A stretch of DNA of 64,000 nt from Alloprevotella rava (GTDB lineage: Bacteria; Bacteroidota; Bacteroidia; Bacteroidales; Bacteroidaceae): assembly GCF_014195585.1 (NCBI RefSeq), contig NZ_JACICA010000010.1:1-64000 (forward strand), written 5' to 3'. The position numbers and the translations under genes were made by a program. Under the pieces are notes generated by a model, which was not told where the DNA came from, did no database searches, and was given only the letters and a program-made list of their open reading frames with translations. Positions 24,343 to 34,926 of this stretch are shown in pieces; the first letter of the stretch is position 1, and every line of letters begins with the position of its first letter.

Positions 24343-27159
24343 TTAGAAGGCAACTTTCTTACCATTTACAATGTTCACGCCCTTTTGCAACGTAGTGCGA
24401 CGACGGCCTTGCAGGTCGTAGATAACGGCATTCTTCAAGTCCACTTCCACTCCCTGAATACCACTATGAATACCATAGAATCCTTGCCAATAGTTTGCAG
24501 CCTTATAAGCAGCTTCTGCTCCAGCAGGAACAGTAAGCGTACAAGTTGCTTGATCCACAGAGGTGAAAGGATTACCCGTAGTGGCAGCAGGTTTCGCTGT
24601 CTTTGATGTCAGAGCTCTCAGCGAAGCAGTACCGAGAGATGAAGTACCGAGCGTCTGCAAAGAGTCGGACAAAACAATTTGAGAAACAGCAGCATTCTCG
24701 AAAGCATAATCGCCAATACGTGTCACACCTGCAGGCACTGTGAAGCTCCCCGTGAGAGCTGCTGGATAGTAAATGAGAACAGGCTCGTTGTAGTCGTGCT
24801 TCTGTGAAGTAGTCACAACAATATCGCTGATACGGCAACTACCCGTAGCAGTCAGCGTCACCTTTCGTGTTTGTCCTTCCCATGTCTTATCTGTAAGCGT
24901 AGCAACATCCGAAGTAGCATTCCACAAAGTAGCAGTCACAGCAATTTTTGTGATACGCGTATTGTCGGGCACTTCAAAGGAGAGCGTTGCATCTTTCGAC
25001 ATACGCAACTCGGCTGGATTCGTACCTTTCTTATACATATAGGTTACCGTACCGCCATTGGTATGTTTCATCGTCACTGGACCTGAAATGAGGTCTTGTG
25101 TCAACTCGCCATTAGCAGCTTTCAGCGGACTATCGGTAGTGTCGAGTCCCCATGTGTTGCTAGCAAAGTCAAAGTCGTTATTCGCAACAATAGGCTGCGA
25201 TGCCGTCTCTGGCGAATAGATAATTTCGCTATTCGTATAGAGCACACCATTCATACCGTAGAACTTAGTGTTGGCGGCATCCACTGTTATCGTTTGCAAT
25301 TTCAAGCTATTGCGGAAAGCATCTGTGGCGATTTTTTTCACTGTAGAAGGAATCGAAACAGAAACGAGATCGGCGCAGTTAGCAAAAGCTCCAGAGGCAA
25401 TTCCCACTACCGTGTACTGATGTGCACCTTCAACATAAGCAGTTGGAATACTAACAGCTCCAGCATAAGAACCATTATCCTTTGCCACAACTTCTACTTG
25501 TGATTTGGTCACAAAACGATATTTCAAACTTCCATCTGTCACTTCATCGCCCACAACATGCCCCACATAGTCGGCATCGAGATAGTTGAAATTAACCGAA
25601 CCATCATTTTGTATGGCTATCTTATAGATAGGTTTACCCAAATCATCGCCATTCAGGAGTCTGAAGGAAGGATTGGTATTTTTGCTAATTTCGGTCTTCG
25701 TACCCGAACGTCCGGGGAAGAGTTCAGCAGCCGTACCACCCATTTTAGTAATAACGGCGGAGAGATAGGTACAACGCAGTCTATCAGCTTCATTATTAAG
25801 CTGATTGTAGTACCAAGATTGCTTATCATAGGCTACGTGCTGAACAAACATTCCACTACCAAAAGAAGCAGGATACCATGTACCGGGTTCGCGCTGTTCA
25901 AGAATGAAATACTCCTTATTATCAGCATCATTGCGAATGAGTGCAGCATTAGAACCTTCTGTAGACCCCACTTTGTAGAGGGTGATATTATCAGCTTCAG
26001 TGAGTTCGGGAATTTTCTCCCAGCCCAGGTAGCTACGTTCATAAGCCGTAAAGCCTATTGGTGCGCGGGCAGAACCAGAGGGAAGATAGCATCCCTGACA
26101 CATAATGGACCACTTACCCATCGTCACATCCCTATGTCCATAGTTGGTCACATAGAAGTCGGGCAAACCGAGTGCATGGCCAAATTCATGGCAGAACACA
26201 CCCATACCCATCAATACATCACTGTTATTACTACCATACAGCTCATTTCCCACAAAGTAGGAATTAAAATGTACACCACTCATAGAAGTGTTGATGTCCA
26301 TCTCCTGTGGCCAAAGCGTATCTTCACCACCGCCAGTGGCTTCGCCTCCGCCTGCATAGAGAATACTCACGAGGGGCACTGCACCATCCACTGTATAGTT
26401 TCTAAAGTTAACCCCTTCTCTCACAGCAGCAGCAACTGCATCGCGCACACATTGTGTTGTGCCGCCCTTGTTGGTATTACTACCATAGGTGGCATAACCA
26501 GAATTGAGCGTCACCTTTGCTACAATCTTAAACGTGGGGCGGAACATACCGTTGGACTGGCTGATGAAATAGTCGCGGGCAGAACCTTTACAACCCTCCT
26601 CATCGCTATAACCTTGTTCGTTGAAAAAGCGATTCATCTTTTCAATCGTCGTGGTAGACTTGAATTTCAAGTCGGAAAATTCCACCATAATAACCGGAAT
26701 CGTCACATCGCCAATACTATTGACCGATCCCATACCACTCTTACCGTATTCGCCTAAACCATCTGAGGTAGAACTATAGATAACATGATTGGGAGCACGG
26801 TGCTCTTCTGGATTTTGGCGACGGATGATGCGCATAGCATCTTCTTCCGTCAGACGATTCTGAAGTAAGAAAGCCTTTTCGGCAATCGAACGTACCGACT
26901 CATTATGAGCCAAGACGTTGGAAGGCAACAGACCGCTTTCGCCCACAACGGCATAACACAAATCTTTATTCGCATTACGCACCAAGACTGCACCATCGGG
27001 GGTGGTAAAGAAGTCGGTCATGCGAGAGCCGTGACGATAAACGGCAACAATCGAACCGTCACTTTGTGTGATATACTCCAGCTGGTACAAAGGCTGAACA
27101 GCCCAAGCACCAACAGTGAGCGTCAACAAAAGGACGAACAATGTCAATACTCTTTTCAT
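24343..27159 (-). CDS. Secreted M6-family metalloprotease with LRR segment and sorting tail
   Basis: A 938-residue protein with a signal peptide (cut near WAVQ). A pro-region is followed by an M6 peptidase domain with the zinc motif HEFGHALGLPDFY at about residues 320-332 (HExxHxxGxxD). Near 570-630 is a BspA-like leucine-rich stretch (GIASGAFANCADLVSVSIPS), resumed near 830 (RIGDYAFENAAVSQIVLSDS). The last 30 residues, with IYDLQGRRRTTLQKGVNIVN and GKK, match the Bacteroidales C-terminal sorting tail, so surface display or release by T9SS is predicted. M6 proteases are immune-inhibitor-A-like enzymes. A TATCTTTG -7 box lies upstream. Confidence 0.88.
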   Translation of the reverse strand: MKRVLTLFVLLLTLTVGAWAVQPLYQLEYITQSDGSIVAVYRHGSRMTDFFTTPDGAVLVRNANKDLCYAVVGESGLLPSNVLAHNESVRSIAEKAFLLQNRLTEEDAMRIIRRQNPEEHRAPNHVIYSSTSDGLGEYGKSGMGSVNSIGDVTIPVIMVEFSDLKFKSTTTIEKMNRFFNEQGYSDEEGCKGSARDYFISQSNGMFRPTFKIVAKVTLNSGYATYGSNTNKGGTTQCVRDAVAAAVREGVNFRNYTVDGAVPLVSILYAGGGEATGGGEDTLWPQEMDINTSMSGVHFNSYFVGNELYGSNNSDVLMGMGVFCHEFGHALGLPDFYVTNYGHRDVTMGKWSIMCQGCYLPSGSARAPIGFTAYERSYLGWEKIPELTEADNITLYKVGSTEGSNAALIRNDADNKEYFILEQREPGTWYPASFGSGMFVQHVAYDKQSWYYNQLNNEADRLRCTYLSAVITKMGGTAAELFPGRSGTKTEISKNTNPSFRLLNGDDLGKPIYKIAIQNDGSVNFNYLDADYVGHVVGDEVTDGSLKYRFVTKSQVEVVAKDNGSYAGAVSIPTAYVEGAHQYTVVGIASGAFANCADLVSVSIPSTVKKIATDAFRNSLKLQTITVDAANTKFYGMNGVLYTNSEIIYSPETASQPIVANNDFDFASNTWGLDTTDSPLKAANGELTQDLISGPVTMKHTNGGTVTYMYKKGTNPAELRMSKDATLSFEVPDNTRITKIAVTATLWNATSDVATLTDKTWEGQTRKVTLTATGSCRISDIVVTTSQKHDYNEPVLIYYPAALTGSFTVPAGVTRIGDYAFENAAVSQIVLSDSLQTLGTSSLGTASLRALTSKTAKPAATTGNPFTSVDQATCTLTVPAGAEAAYKAANYWQGFYGIHSGIQGVEVDLKNAVIYDLQGRRRTTLQKGVNIVNGKKVAF

Positions 27160-27204
27160 ATCAAATTTTAAATTTATACTTATCTATTATAGAGGACTAA
27201 AATA

Positions 27205-27212
27205 CAAAGATA
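27205..27212 (-). promoter_or_regulatory. -7 box for M6 protease gene
   Basis: Minus-strand TATCTTTG matches TAnnTTTG exactly, 45 bp before the ATG. No -33 TTG is seen at the usual distance. Confidence 0.4.
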
Positions 27213-27407
27213 TAATATCTTCCTGACTTTTTATTCATTTTTCCCCTATCACACGAAAAATTTATTGTGATTTAACACCTCAAAAAATACAATTCCAACT
27301 TTCTTCTAAAAGTCCACAAATCCAATCACTGATATGCGTGAGCTGACGGCCACCCTATCACACAATTCAGCCACCGCAAACGCAGCAGAACAGAGCAGAG
27401 CAACTAA

Positions 27408-27880
27408 CGCCTCCGGCGGAGACGCACCATGCTTAACCGCGGGTGATGCCCAAATGATAGTGAGGGTGAACTCGCGGACAGACAACAGCACAAATTTCCG
27501 ACGCCAGCTGTGTCGCACTGAAAGCGTGGAGAAAGTATTCTCCATCTCTCCTCCTAAGAAAAAACTCGATTTTTGTTGTCACGTTGTCACAGCGATGATA
27601 ACCAATTAATAAACAAAGAGTTAAGTGTGTGACAACAAAAATATTTGTTGTCACACTGTTGTCACATGTCGTCACGCATATAACAAGCATGTTTTCAAAG
27701 AGTTACACCCAAAGTGTGACAACGTGACAACGTGACAACAAAAAATAAGATGCAGGGAGAGGTGAGAGCATACACACATTTCGCTTTGTGCATTGCAGCT
27801 GCAACTACAATAAGCGCGTCAGCTGATACAATAAGGAAACCAACTGACAAGCTTATTGTATTCCGCAACGCAATAAGCAT
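27408..27880 (+). repeat. Modular intergenic repeat, copy C (full)
   Basis: All three modules. GC-rich module at 27408-27530: CCTCCGGCGGAG palindrome, GCTTAACCGCGGGT, then a degenerate GTCGCACTGAAA end. Iteron-like module at 27571-27747: two GTTGTCAC, one inverted, three direct, three inverted. CAATAAGG module at 27806-27880. The copy ends 44 bp from the terminator of the lipoprotein gene at 27992. The remainder of the 27160-27991 gap shows no gene; short open frames here are translations of the repeat. Confidence 0.85.
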
Positions 27881-27917
27881 GGTAATGTCCGAAAAAGTGT
27901 ACAGCTAAATATATGGA

Positions 27918-27955
27918 GATATAAAAAGGGCGGCTACCGCGCGGTAGCTGCCCTT
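27918..27955 (-). terminator. Terminator of SusC/SusD operon
   Basis: AAAGGGC, one mismatch, then GCTACCGCGCGGTAGC, one mismatch, then GCCCTTT gives a long GC-rich hairpin. On the minus strand it is followed by TTTTTATA. It lies about 40 bp after the lipoprotein stop. Confidence 0.85.
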
Positions 27956-27991
27956 TGAAGAGGGATTATAGATATTTACTTTCTAATCGTT

Positions 27992-29251
27992 TTACTTCGC
28001 AAACAACTGAACGTTGCGTTGTAGTGTTCCGTTGAAGCCGAAAGGCTTACTACTGCGGAGCTTGAGGTTAAACTTCGCTACTTGAGCGGGAGCTGCCGAA
28101 CCTGTAATCTGAAGTGTTTCTTTGAAGACTCCAAAGTCGCCAACACCAGGAATAGAATAGAAGCAATAGAAAGTGAACACATTATTTGCGAATGAACTTT
28201 GAGTTTTTGACTCACCCAAAGCATAAGCATCAAGTGCATAAACAGGACCTAAAGTACGACCGTTTTGTTTGTGCGTATAGCCCGTAGCGTTACCTTTCTT
28301 AGCATCGAAAGATAGTGTGTTGTCGTTTGCCCAATTAAAGACGAAGCCTGTAGTAGAATTCATAATAAACGGCGTGAAGAGATAGTTTCCTGTACCCTTA
28401 TCGCCCTTATAGATGACTACATCTGATGATTCTCCGAAAAGTTTTGAAGTAAACTTACCTGTATAAGCTGGCGTAAAGTTTTCAGGTTCAGAAGTGCTTG
28501 CCATGGGGTCTACAACAAAAGTTGCGCCGTCTAAAGTAGCTACTAACTGATAGTTGTCGTTATAGGCAAATTCAGCCTTCTTCTGCGTGATTTTACCCGT
28601 CACTGTAGCAGCATTGTTAGCAAATGTATAAGCCACTTCTTCCACATCGTTGTCGTTGAAAACAGCAACGCCAGTACCATTACCTTGTGCATCAGCAGGC
28701 TTGAGCTCTGCCGTGAAGTACTTGGTAGAGTCGGAAGAATAGCCCTCCCACATACCAGCGATACTTGTTGGCTTAGCTTCTACACGCGCTGCTTGCAGAT
28801 GGAATTGTGTAGTACCATCACTCGTAACCATTTGGAAGATCAGGTTATTAGAGCTGTGAAGAATTGCAAGGTTAGCCGCTGCAGTCAGCTTCTTTGTTCC
28901 GTTTTCTCCATCGCCGAAGTAGCAAGAAGGAGCAGAAGCCTGAAGCATACCCGTAGAGTCGGAATACTGCACATCGTGAGAAACCATAAGTATCTTTACT
29001 TCGCCACTATCAGGAGCTGTTGGGCGAGCTGTACGGATCACATAGAAGAGATCCTTACCTGCTACATCCTTTGTCAAGATACCTGTATAATCGTAGTTAC
29101 CTGGTGAGTTGGAGACAGATTTCCACACACCGTAGGGAAGACTCTTCTGATACTTCTGAACACCTTCATCGAAGCGGTCATCGTTCAGACAGGAAGTGAG
29201 TCCCAATCCGACCAATAGCATTAAAGCTAATGTTTTGATATACTGTTTCAT
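27992..29251 (-). CDS. Lipoprotein, third gene of SusC/SusD operon
   Basis: A 419-residue lipoprotein (lipobox LTSC, Cys near residue 21). The mature part is beta-rich without catalytic motifs that I can recognise. It follows susD by 30 bp and ends at the operon terminator. The position and the surface-lipoprotein signal (acidic residues directly after the Cys: CLNDDRFDEG) suggest a surface ligand-binding protein of the SusE/SusF kind, but no sequence family is recognised. Ligand unknown. Confidence 0.75.
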   Translation of the reverse strand: MKQYIKTLALMLLVGLGLTSCLNDDRFDEGVQKYQKSLPYGVWKSVSNSPGNYDYTGILTKDVAGKDLFYVIRTARPTAPDSGEVKILMVSHDVQYSDSTGMLQASAPSCYFGDGENGTKKLTAAANLAILHSSNNLIFQMVTSDGTTQFHLQAARVEAKPTSIAGMWEGYSSDSTKYFTAELKPADAQGNGTGVAVFNDNDVEEVAYTFANNAATVTGKITQKKAEFAYNDNYQLVATLDGATFVVDPMASTSEPENFTPAYTGKFTSKLFGESSDVVIYKGDKGTGNYLFTPFIMNSTTGFVFNWANDNTLSFDAKKGNATGYTHKQNGRTLGPVYALDAYALGESKTQSSFANNVFTFYCFYSIPGVGDFGVFKETLQITGSAAPAQVAKFNLKLRSSKPFGFNGTLQRNVQLFAK

Positions 29252-29281
29252 TGTTGTATCGTTTTTATTGATTTTCGCTGA

Positions 29282-30766
29282 TTACTTCCAGTTCTTCTGG
29301 AGATTAGGATTAGCCAGCAAGTCGTTGTACGGAATTTCCCAAACAAAGCGCTGATCAGAGTTTTCTACTGTCAACTCGATATTACGTTCTTTGTTTGCCT
29401 GCATGATAAGGTCGCCATTCTGCATAGCTTGTCCCTTACGAGTGAAACCTTCGCCCCAACGCTTCAGGCCATCCAGACGCTGACCTTCACCAATAAACTC
29501 ACGGAACCATTCGTCCTTGATCAACTTGAAGAGAGCATCACCTGTATAAGCTGTGGCAACAAGACCACGAGCTTCACGAAGCGTGTTGAGATAGTTTTGA
29601 GCATCGCTCGTGTTACCCAAACGGTAAGACGCTTCTGCAGCAATCAAAAACTGCTCTGCAATACGGAAGGGCTTATCAATGTTAAGATAAGTGTGTTCTT
29701 TATCAGCGCCGGTCTTAGTCAATGCATCATTTCCTGGGAACTTATTGAGCAGGTAGATGTCATTAACAACGGTATTGATTTGCTTTACAGTACCTTTCTC
29801 GAAGAAAGCTTTACGACGGATATCGGAAGCTTCGTAAGCATCAATAGTGCTCTGACTCAAAAGGAAAAAAGGAGAGTACGCATTGTCCGAAGAACTCCAA
29901 CTGTGGTAGATGCCATAGTTGGAAGCACCATCTTCAGGAGTAGCTGCTGGAACAAAGATAAACTCTTTACCTTCATCGCTCTCAAACTCAGAGAAGAGCC
30001 CTTCTGGTGTTGTTTCCAAACCGAAATGGGAATCGTCGATGAGCGACTTAGCCATCGCAACAGCATTTGCATAATCTTCTCGGTAGAGATCAACGCGTGC
30101 TTCGAGCGCATTCAGCATTTGAGTAGATACCAACTCACGAGAAGCAGGATTGGTATTCTGAATGTACTGACGGGCTGAAGCCAAGTCGGACTTAATGAAC
30201 TCAAAAGTGGCTTTGAGACTTGCGCGAGCCGGACGAGCGTTGACATCAACAGTCGTGATGAGCGGCAGGCCCAACTGAGTGTCGGCCGTGGCGGGATCAT
30301 AGTCGGCGCAATAGCGAATGGCCAACTGTGAATAAGCAAATGCACGCAAGAAGTAAGCCTCTGCCTTGTACTGTGCCATAGTCAGAGAATCGGACGTAGC
30401 AACAGGTATTTTATCGCAGTTGTTCAAGAAGTTATTGGCTTGGTTGATAGCAACAAACATCGTGTTCCACATACCGCCCATATCTCTTGAAGTGAACGAC
30501 CAGTCGTAAGTTGTACCACCATTGTTGAGGTAGCCCTTACCTGGCTGATAGTAATCAGCTTGAAGATCAGAAGTGTACCATCCCACACCACAGATACCAC
30601 GGATATAGGAATGAATACCGATATTGAAGTTGGTAGCATCGCTAAACTTTACCCAAGACTGTTCGTTAGGGATTGACGTGGTAGGATATTGATCAAACTC
30701 GCAAGCTGTGAATACTGGCGCAACCAGAACAGCCAACATTGCGGCTTTAAATATGCTCTTTTTCAT
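29282..30766 (-). CDS. SusD/RagB-family nutrient-binding lipoprotein
   Basis: A 494-residue lipoprotein (lipobox FTAC) with the SusD fold. The N-terminal helical TPR-like part carries the typical DNFNxG-like start (FSDATNFNIGIHSYIRG), AEAYFLRAFAYSQLAIRYCA and QYIQNTN. The C-terminal half has FRIAEQFLIAAEASYRLGNT, YLNTLREARG, FREFIGEGQRLDGLKRWGEG and a closing IPYNDLLANPNLQKN. SusD proteins sit on the outer face of the outer membrane as a lid over the SusC barrel and bind oligosaccharide or peptide ligands. I start at ATG 30764-30766. It lies about 20 bp after susC. Confidence 0.93.
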   Translation of the reverse strand: MKKSIFKAAMLAVLVAPVFTACEFDQYPTTSIPNEQSWVKFSDATNFNIGIHSYIRGICGVGWYTSDLQADYYQPGKGYLNNGGTTYDWSFTSRDMGGMWNTMFVAINQANNFLNNCDKIPVATSDSLTMAQYKAEAYFLRAFAYSQLAIRYCADYDPATADTQLGLPLITTVDVNARPARASLKATFEFIKSDLASARQYIQNTNPASRELVSTQMLNALEARVDLYREDYANAVAMAKSLIDDSHFGLETTPEGLFSEFESDEGKEFIFVPAATPEDGASNYGIYHSWSSSDNAYSPFFLLSQSTIDAYEASDIRRKAFFEKGTVKQINTVVNDIYLLNKFPGNDALTKTGADKEHTYLNIDKPFRIAEQFLIAAEASYRLGNTSDAQNYLNTLREARGLVATAYTGDALFKLIKDEWFREFIGEGQRLDGLKRWGEGFTRKGQAMQNGDLIMQANKERNIELTVENSDQRFVWEIPYNDLLANPNLQKNWK

Positions 30767-30786
30767 AATTGTCAATGCTTTTAATG

Positions 30787-33765
30787 TTAGAATGTAACCT
30801 CTACGCCGAGAGAGAACTCACGCGTATTGGGATATGCACCTTGAGCAACGTTTGCATCGGTTTCAGGATCTGCACCCTTCCACTTCGTGATGGTGAGCAG
30901 GTTGCGTGCAGCAGCCGTTAGGCGGACATTGCGGATAAAGTTCGTTGCTTCCATCCAATACTTCGGTAAATCGTAAGAGAGAGAGAGATTCTTCAGACGG
31001 CAGAAAGAAGCATTGTGGAGGAGAGAGGTATCAAACTGATTGGTATAACCAAACTTCGGCACATTGGTGATATCGCCAGGCTGTGTCCACTGTTTGAGCA
31101 ATGCACGGTCAAGGTTCATACCAGAAGAGGGCATATTGCCACCACCCATAGCGAAGAACTCGATATTATCTTGCATATACTTACCAAGAACGTATGCAAA
31201 GTCTGCATTCAGCGTGAAGCCCTTCCATGTTGCAGTAAGACCAAAACCACCCGTAACAGGTGCCCAATACTTCTTACCTGTATCTTGACTGAGATTTGAC
31301 TGATCAAAATCCTTCGTCATAGTGTTTGAATCAAACTCGTGAGCATTGCCGTCGCCAGAGTAGCCTTTCTTATACCACATGATGTTACCATCTTTCTTGT
31401 CAACACCAGCACGAATAGGCATATAGTAGTTAACAGACTTACCTACGAAGTAGCGAATACCAGTATCTTCTTGTCCCCATTCTTGCAAGCCGTAGAAGAG
31501 TTTTGTCACCTTATTGGCATTGTAAGAGAAGTTACCGTAAACGTTCATATTCAGACCGTTCCAGTTCTTAACAGCGTCTACATTGAACTGCATTTCGATA
31601 CCTTGGTTCACCATAGTACCCACGTTCATCGTCTGTGAAGAGAAACCTGTGGTGTAAGGAAGAGGTACACTCATCAACATGTCCTTAGTGGTGCGATGGT
31701 AGTAGTCCAATTCGAGATTCACGCGATCGAAGAGACGAGTAGAGAAACCAACGTTGGCTTGGATTTGTGTTTCCCAACCGAGTTGTTCGTTAGCAGGAGA
31801 ACTCAACACCCAACCAGAATGTCCATTGTAGCGCGTAGTTCCGGTCTTTCCAAGACTTGAATAGTTACCGATACCAGAAGAGTTACCCGTAGAACCTACG
31901 CTGGCTTTGAACTTCAGATCGTTGAGCCAAGCAACGCCCTTCAAGAAGTCTTCCGCCTTCATGTCCCACATCAAACCACCTGAAGCAAAGGTTGCAGAAC
32001 GGTTGTTCTTACCGAAGCGAGAACTGCGGTCGTTACGAACCGTAACATTAGCAAAGTATTTATCGTTCAAGTTATAGTCTACACGACCGAAGAAAGAAAG
32101 ATATTCATACTTTGTATGACCATAGAGATTGGGAAGTTCGGCTTTCGTACCAGAACCCACTTCCATCAAGCGAGGATCGCTATGACCACGAGTATAGCTA
32201 TTGAAAGCACTGCTTGTACCCTTGATACCTTCTTGACCAAGGAGGAATGTCAGATGATGATCTTCTTTGACATTAAACTTATATTCCGCAGTATTCGTGA
32301 TAGTAAAGTTGGCGAAACGGTCGAAAAATTCATTAGCCTGACCACCATCCTTTGTTTTCAACCAAGGAGCATTGGGGAGCAACTTAGTAGTCTGTCGCGT
32401 ATCAGCAGCATCCACACCGAGCTGTGAGCGCAGTGTCAGACCGCGCAACGGGGTGAGCTGAACGAAGGCAGTACCCGTGATACGAGCTTCATTGATAAGA
32501 CGAGGACGATACTTATTATACGCTTCTGAACTATTAGCACCTAATTCCGTAAAATATTCCTTCTTTTTGCCATTTTCATCATACGGATTCCAATAAGGCG
32601 GCAGAAGAATAGAACCCAGCACTGGATTTTCCCAGATATAGAGAGAGCCCTGAGCGGCATTAGAGTCAACATTACGCTCGTCGTAGTTCAAACCCACATT
32701 CATACCATAACGGAACCAATCGAGAGCTTGTGACTCGATGTTCGTACGTACGGTGTAGCGCTTAAACTTAGAGGTCGGTGTCAGACCCTCTTTCTTCATG
32801 AAAGAAGCAGAAGTATAATAAACAGTCTTTTCACCACCACCCTGCACACTGAACGTTGTATTATAAATAGGTGCAGAATCTCTATAGTAATACTTCAACC
32901 AATCGGTGTTATAGCCTTGTTTCTTATATTTTGCATAATCAGCACCAGAAATAATAGCGTTTTTGAGCTGATACTCGAGCAACTCAGCAGAGTTCATCGG
33001 GTTACCCTGACGACGTGCCAACTGGCTCCAACCAATGCTCTGACCCACCTTAACAACGGCGCGTTCGTTGGCGTGACCTTTCTTAGTAGTTACATAGATA
33101 ACACCATTGGCTGCACGAGAACCATAGATAGATGTTGCAGAAGCATCACGAAGCACCGTGTAGCTAGCGATATCGTTTTGGTTCATCATATAGAAAACAT
33201 CTGCAGCAACAGGAGAACCATCAATCACGAACAAAGGCTCATTGCCTCCATTCAGAGAACCGTTACCACGCACGGTAGTACTCATACCAGTAACAGAACC
33301 AGCATCACCCGTGCTGCTGAGAATCTGAACACCAGCAACCTTACCTTGCAAAGCATCAAGAGCAGTGGTCACAGGTTTATTTTCGATCTTATCGGAGCCT
33401 ACTTTCGTTACAGAACCAACAACCGTACCTAACTTCTTAGCAGTACCATAACCTACGACAACAGCTTCCTCAAGCATTTGCTTGTCCTTGAGAACAATTT
33501 TCATATTGCCAGCAACGCTCACGCTTTGCTTTTCCATACCAACGTAAGAAACCTCAAGCTGTTTTGCAGAAGAAGGAACACTGGACAGCGTAAAATTACC
33601 ATTGGCGTCGGTTTGCGTCCAAATCTTAGTTCCTTGAACTCGAACAGTTGCTCCGGCTACGGGTTCTCCGTGTGCGTCCGCAACATGACCAGTCACGCGC
33701 TTCTGCGCAGTCATGGAACCTGCCGTAAGCAAGCACGCAGACAAAAGCACTAACTTCTTGTTCAT
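30787..33765 (-). CDS. SusC/RagA-family TonB-linked outer-membrane transporter
   Basis: A 992-residue TonB-dependent transporter. Signal peptide, then a carboxypeptidase-regulatory-like domain (VTGHVADAHGEPVAGATVRV), the SusC TonB-box region EEAVVVGYGTAKK near residue 100, the plug domain (LQGKVAGVQILSSTGD, TTVRGNGSLNGGNEPLFVID, SIYGSRAANGVIYVTTKKG) and a 22-strand-type barrel to the C-terminal Phe. With the SusD-type partner it imports oligomers across the outer membrane. Nearby secreted GH20 and protease genes suggest glycoprotein-derived ligands (inference). A canonical promoter lies 215 bp upstream, giving a long leader. No dedicated ECF or hybrid sensor is adjacent. Confidence 0.95.
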   Translation of the reverse strand: MNKKLVLLSACLLTAGSMTAQKRVTGHVADAHGEPVAGATVRVQGTKIWTQTDANGNFTLSSVPSSAKQLEVSYVGMEKQSVSVAGNMKIVLKDKQMLEEAVVVGYGTAKKLGTVVGSVTKVGSDKIENKPVTTALDALQGKVAGVQILSSTGDAGSVTGMSTTVRGNGSLNGGNEPLFVIDGSPVAADVFYMMNQNDIASYTVLRDASATSIYGSRAANGVIYVTTKKGHANERAVVKVGQSIGWSQLARRQGNPMNSAELLEYQLKNAIISGADYAKYKKQGYNTDWLKYYYRDSAPIYNTTFSVQGGGEKTVYYTSASFMKKEGLTPTSKFKRYTVRTNIESQALDWFRYGMNVGLNYDERNVDSNAAQGSLYIWENPVLGSILLPPYWNPYDENGKKKEYFTELGANSSEAYNKYRPRLINEARITGTAFVQLTPLRGLTLRSQLGVDAADTRQTTKLLPNAPWLKTKDGGQANEFFDRFANFTITNTAEYKFNVKEDHHLTFLLGQEGIKGTSSAFNSYTRGHSDPRLMEVGSGTKAELPNLYGHTKYEYLSFFGRVDYNLNDKYFANVTVRNDRSSRFGKNNRSATFASGGLMWDMKAEDFLKGVAWLNDLKFKASVGSTGNSSGIGNYSSLGKTGTTRYNGHSGWVLSSPANEQLGWETQIQANVGFSTRLFDRVNLELDYYHRTTKDMLMSVPLPYTTGFSSQTMNVGTMVNQGIEMQFNVDAVKNWNGLNMNVYGNFSYNANKVTKLFYGLQEWGQEDTGIRYFVGKSVNYYMPIRAGVDKKDGNIMWYKKGYSGDGNAHEFDSNTMTKDFDQSNLSQDTGKKYWAPVTGGFGLTATWKGFTLNADFAYVLGKYMQDNIEFFAMGGGNMPSSGMNLDRALLKQWTQPGDITNVPKFGYTNQFDTSLLHNASFCRLKNLSLSYDLPKYWMEATNFIRNVRLTAAARNLLTITKWKGADPETDANVAQGAYPNTREFSLGVEVTF

Positions 33766-33979
33766 AATATAACCATTAAATTAAACAATAATATACGATT
33801 TTGTTAATGTATTAGTATCTTAAGATAAAGAATTGAAGCAAGGAAGCCAGGTGTTTACTTTCTCCCTACTACGTTTCATTTTCCAAAAATACACTCACTT
33901 AGAATATTCATCTATCACCCCGGTGCAACACACGCCTAAAACAGAGTGGAAGCAAAGTCGAAGTAAAAGTGACTTTTTG

Positions 33980-34010
33980 CAAATGTACACCTTTTTCGTT
34001 AACTTCCAAA
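33980..34010 (-). promoter_or_regulatory. Promoter of the SusC/SusD operon
   Basis: On the minus strand TTTG is followed after 19 nt by TACATTTG, a textbook Bacteroidetes promoter. The predicted start near 33973 gives a leader of about 200 nt. The leader contains the 12-bp palindrome TATCTTAAGATA. Confidence 0.6.
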
Positions 34011-34380
34011 TAAAAATTAGTTTTTTGAGCATTTTTTTAACACTGCCCCCTTTTTTCCTTTATTTCCGACTTTTCAAACAACCTACATTGAAAGGTTCAC
34101 TTGGCATTTCCAAAGTTAGAAAATTTTTATTCTCTACTTTCTATCTCTCCCACAAAGTACCCTTTTGATAGTTTTATACTACCTTTTAACAGATCTTTCA
34201 GCTTAAAAGCTTTACAAATGCATAGTTTTCAGTTTTGCATTTATTCTACTTTCGTCAAAAAAACTTAGACTTAACTCTATCTTTAGCAAGAACAATAAGG
34301 AGAATTTTCTAACAATAAAAAAATACAAAAACAGAAGCAAAAAAGACTATTCTATAACACAATTCATGCAGTAAAAGTGG

Positions 34381-34835
34381 CTGCTGTGCGACACCGCCGG
34401 TGTCGGAGGGTAAAGAGAACCCGTGGATAGGAGGCAACACATATACCGACGCAGGAAGCGCCGCACTGAAACCGTCAAGGAAGTATTTATTCCTTTCTCT
34501 CCTCCCTACAAAAACTCTTTTTTTGTTGTCACGTTGTCACAGCGGAGAAAACGCGCTGATAAATAATGAGTTATATGCGTGACAACAAAAAAAATTTGTT
34601 GTCACACCGTTGTCACCTGTCGTCACGCACGTAACAGATACGTTTTCAGCGAGTTGTACTCAAAGTGTGACAACGTGACGACGTGACAACAAAAAATAAG
34701 ATATAGGGAGCGGCGAGAGTTTCGCATATATTCAGCGTTTCGCATTGCAGCTGCAAATACAATAAGGGTGTGAGCTGACAGAATAAGGATGTCGGCTAAC
34801 AGGCCTATTGTATCTGAAAACGCAATAAGGATATT
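34381..34835 (+). repeat. Modular intergenic repeat, copy D (full)
   Basis: GC-rich module 34381-34480 (GCGACACCGCCGGTGTCGG palindrome; ACCCGTGGATAGGAGGCA; CCGACGCAGGAAGCG). Iteron-like module about 34520-34700: 2 direct, 1 inverted, 3 direct and 3 inverted GTTGTCAC-type words. CAATAAGG module 34758-34835, preceded by the palindrome TTGCAGCTGCAA in degenerate form. It lies about 90 bp beyond the GH20 terminator. Between this copy and the SusC promoter (34011-34380) the sequence is AT-rich and shows no gene. Confidence 0.85.
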
Positions 34836-34926
34836 AGCGGACAACTATAATGATTATTGAGAATACAAGAAGGAAAAACGCAATTCTCTCCTGAATATCC
34901 AGCAATGGTTTAATGATAGAAAGAAA

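Noticed and set aside
25558-26757. 399-codon plus-strand frame inside the M6 protease gene
   Set aside because: Shadow of the minus-strand coding sequence, which carries the HExxH motif and signal peptide.
27433-27880. Short open frames across the intergenic repeats (also at 34623-34844, 42455-42715, 49140-49300, 62752-63150)
   Set aside because: Their translations share words such as ILIV and CHVVTLS that are simply the CAATAAGG and GTTGTCAC words read through; no start signals, and the frame is not kept between copies.
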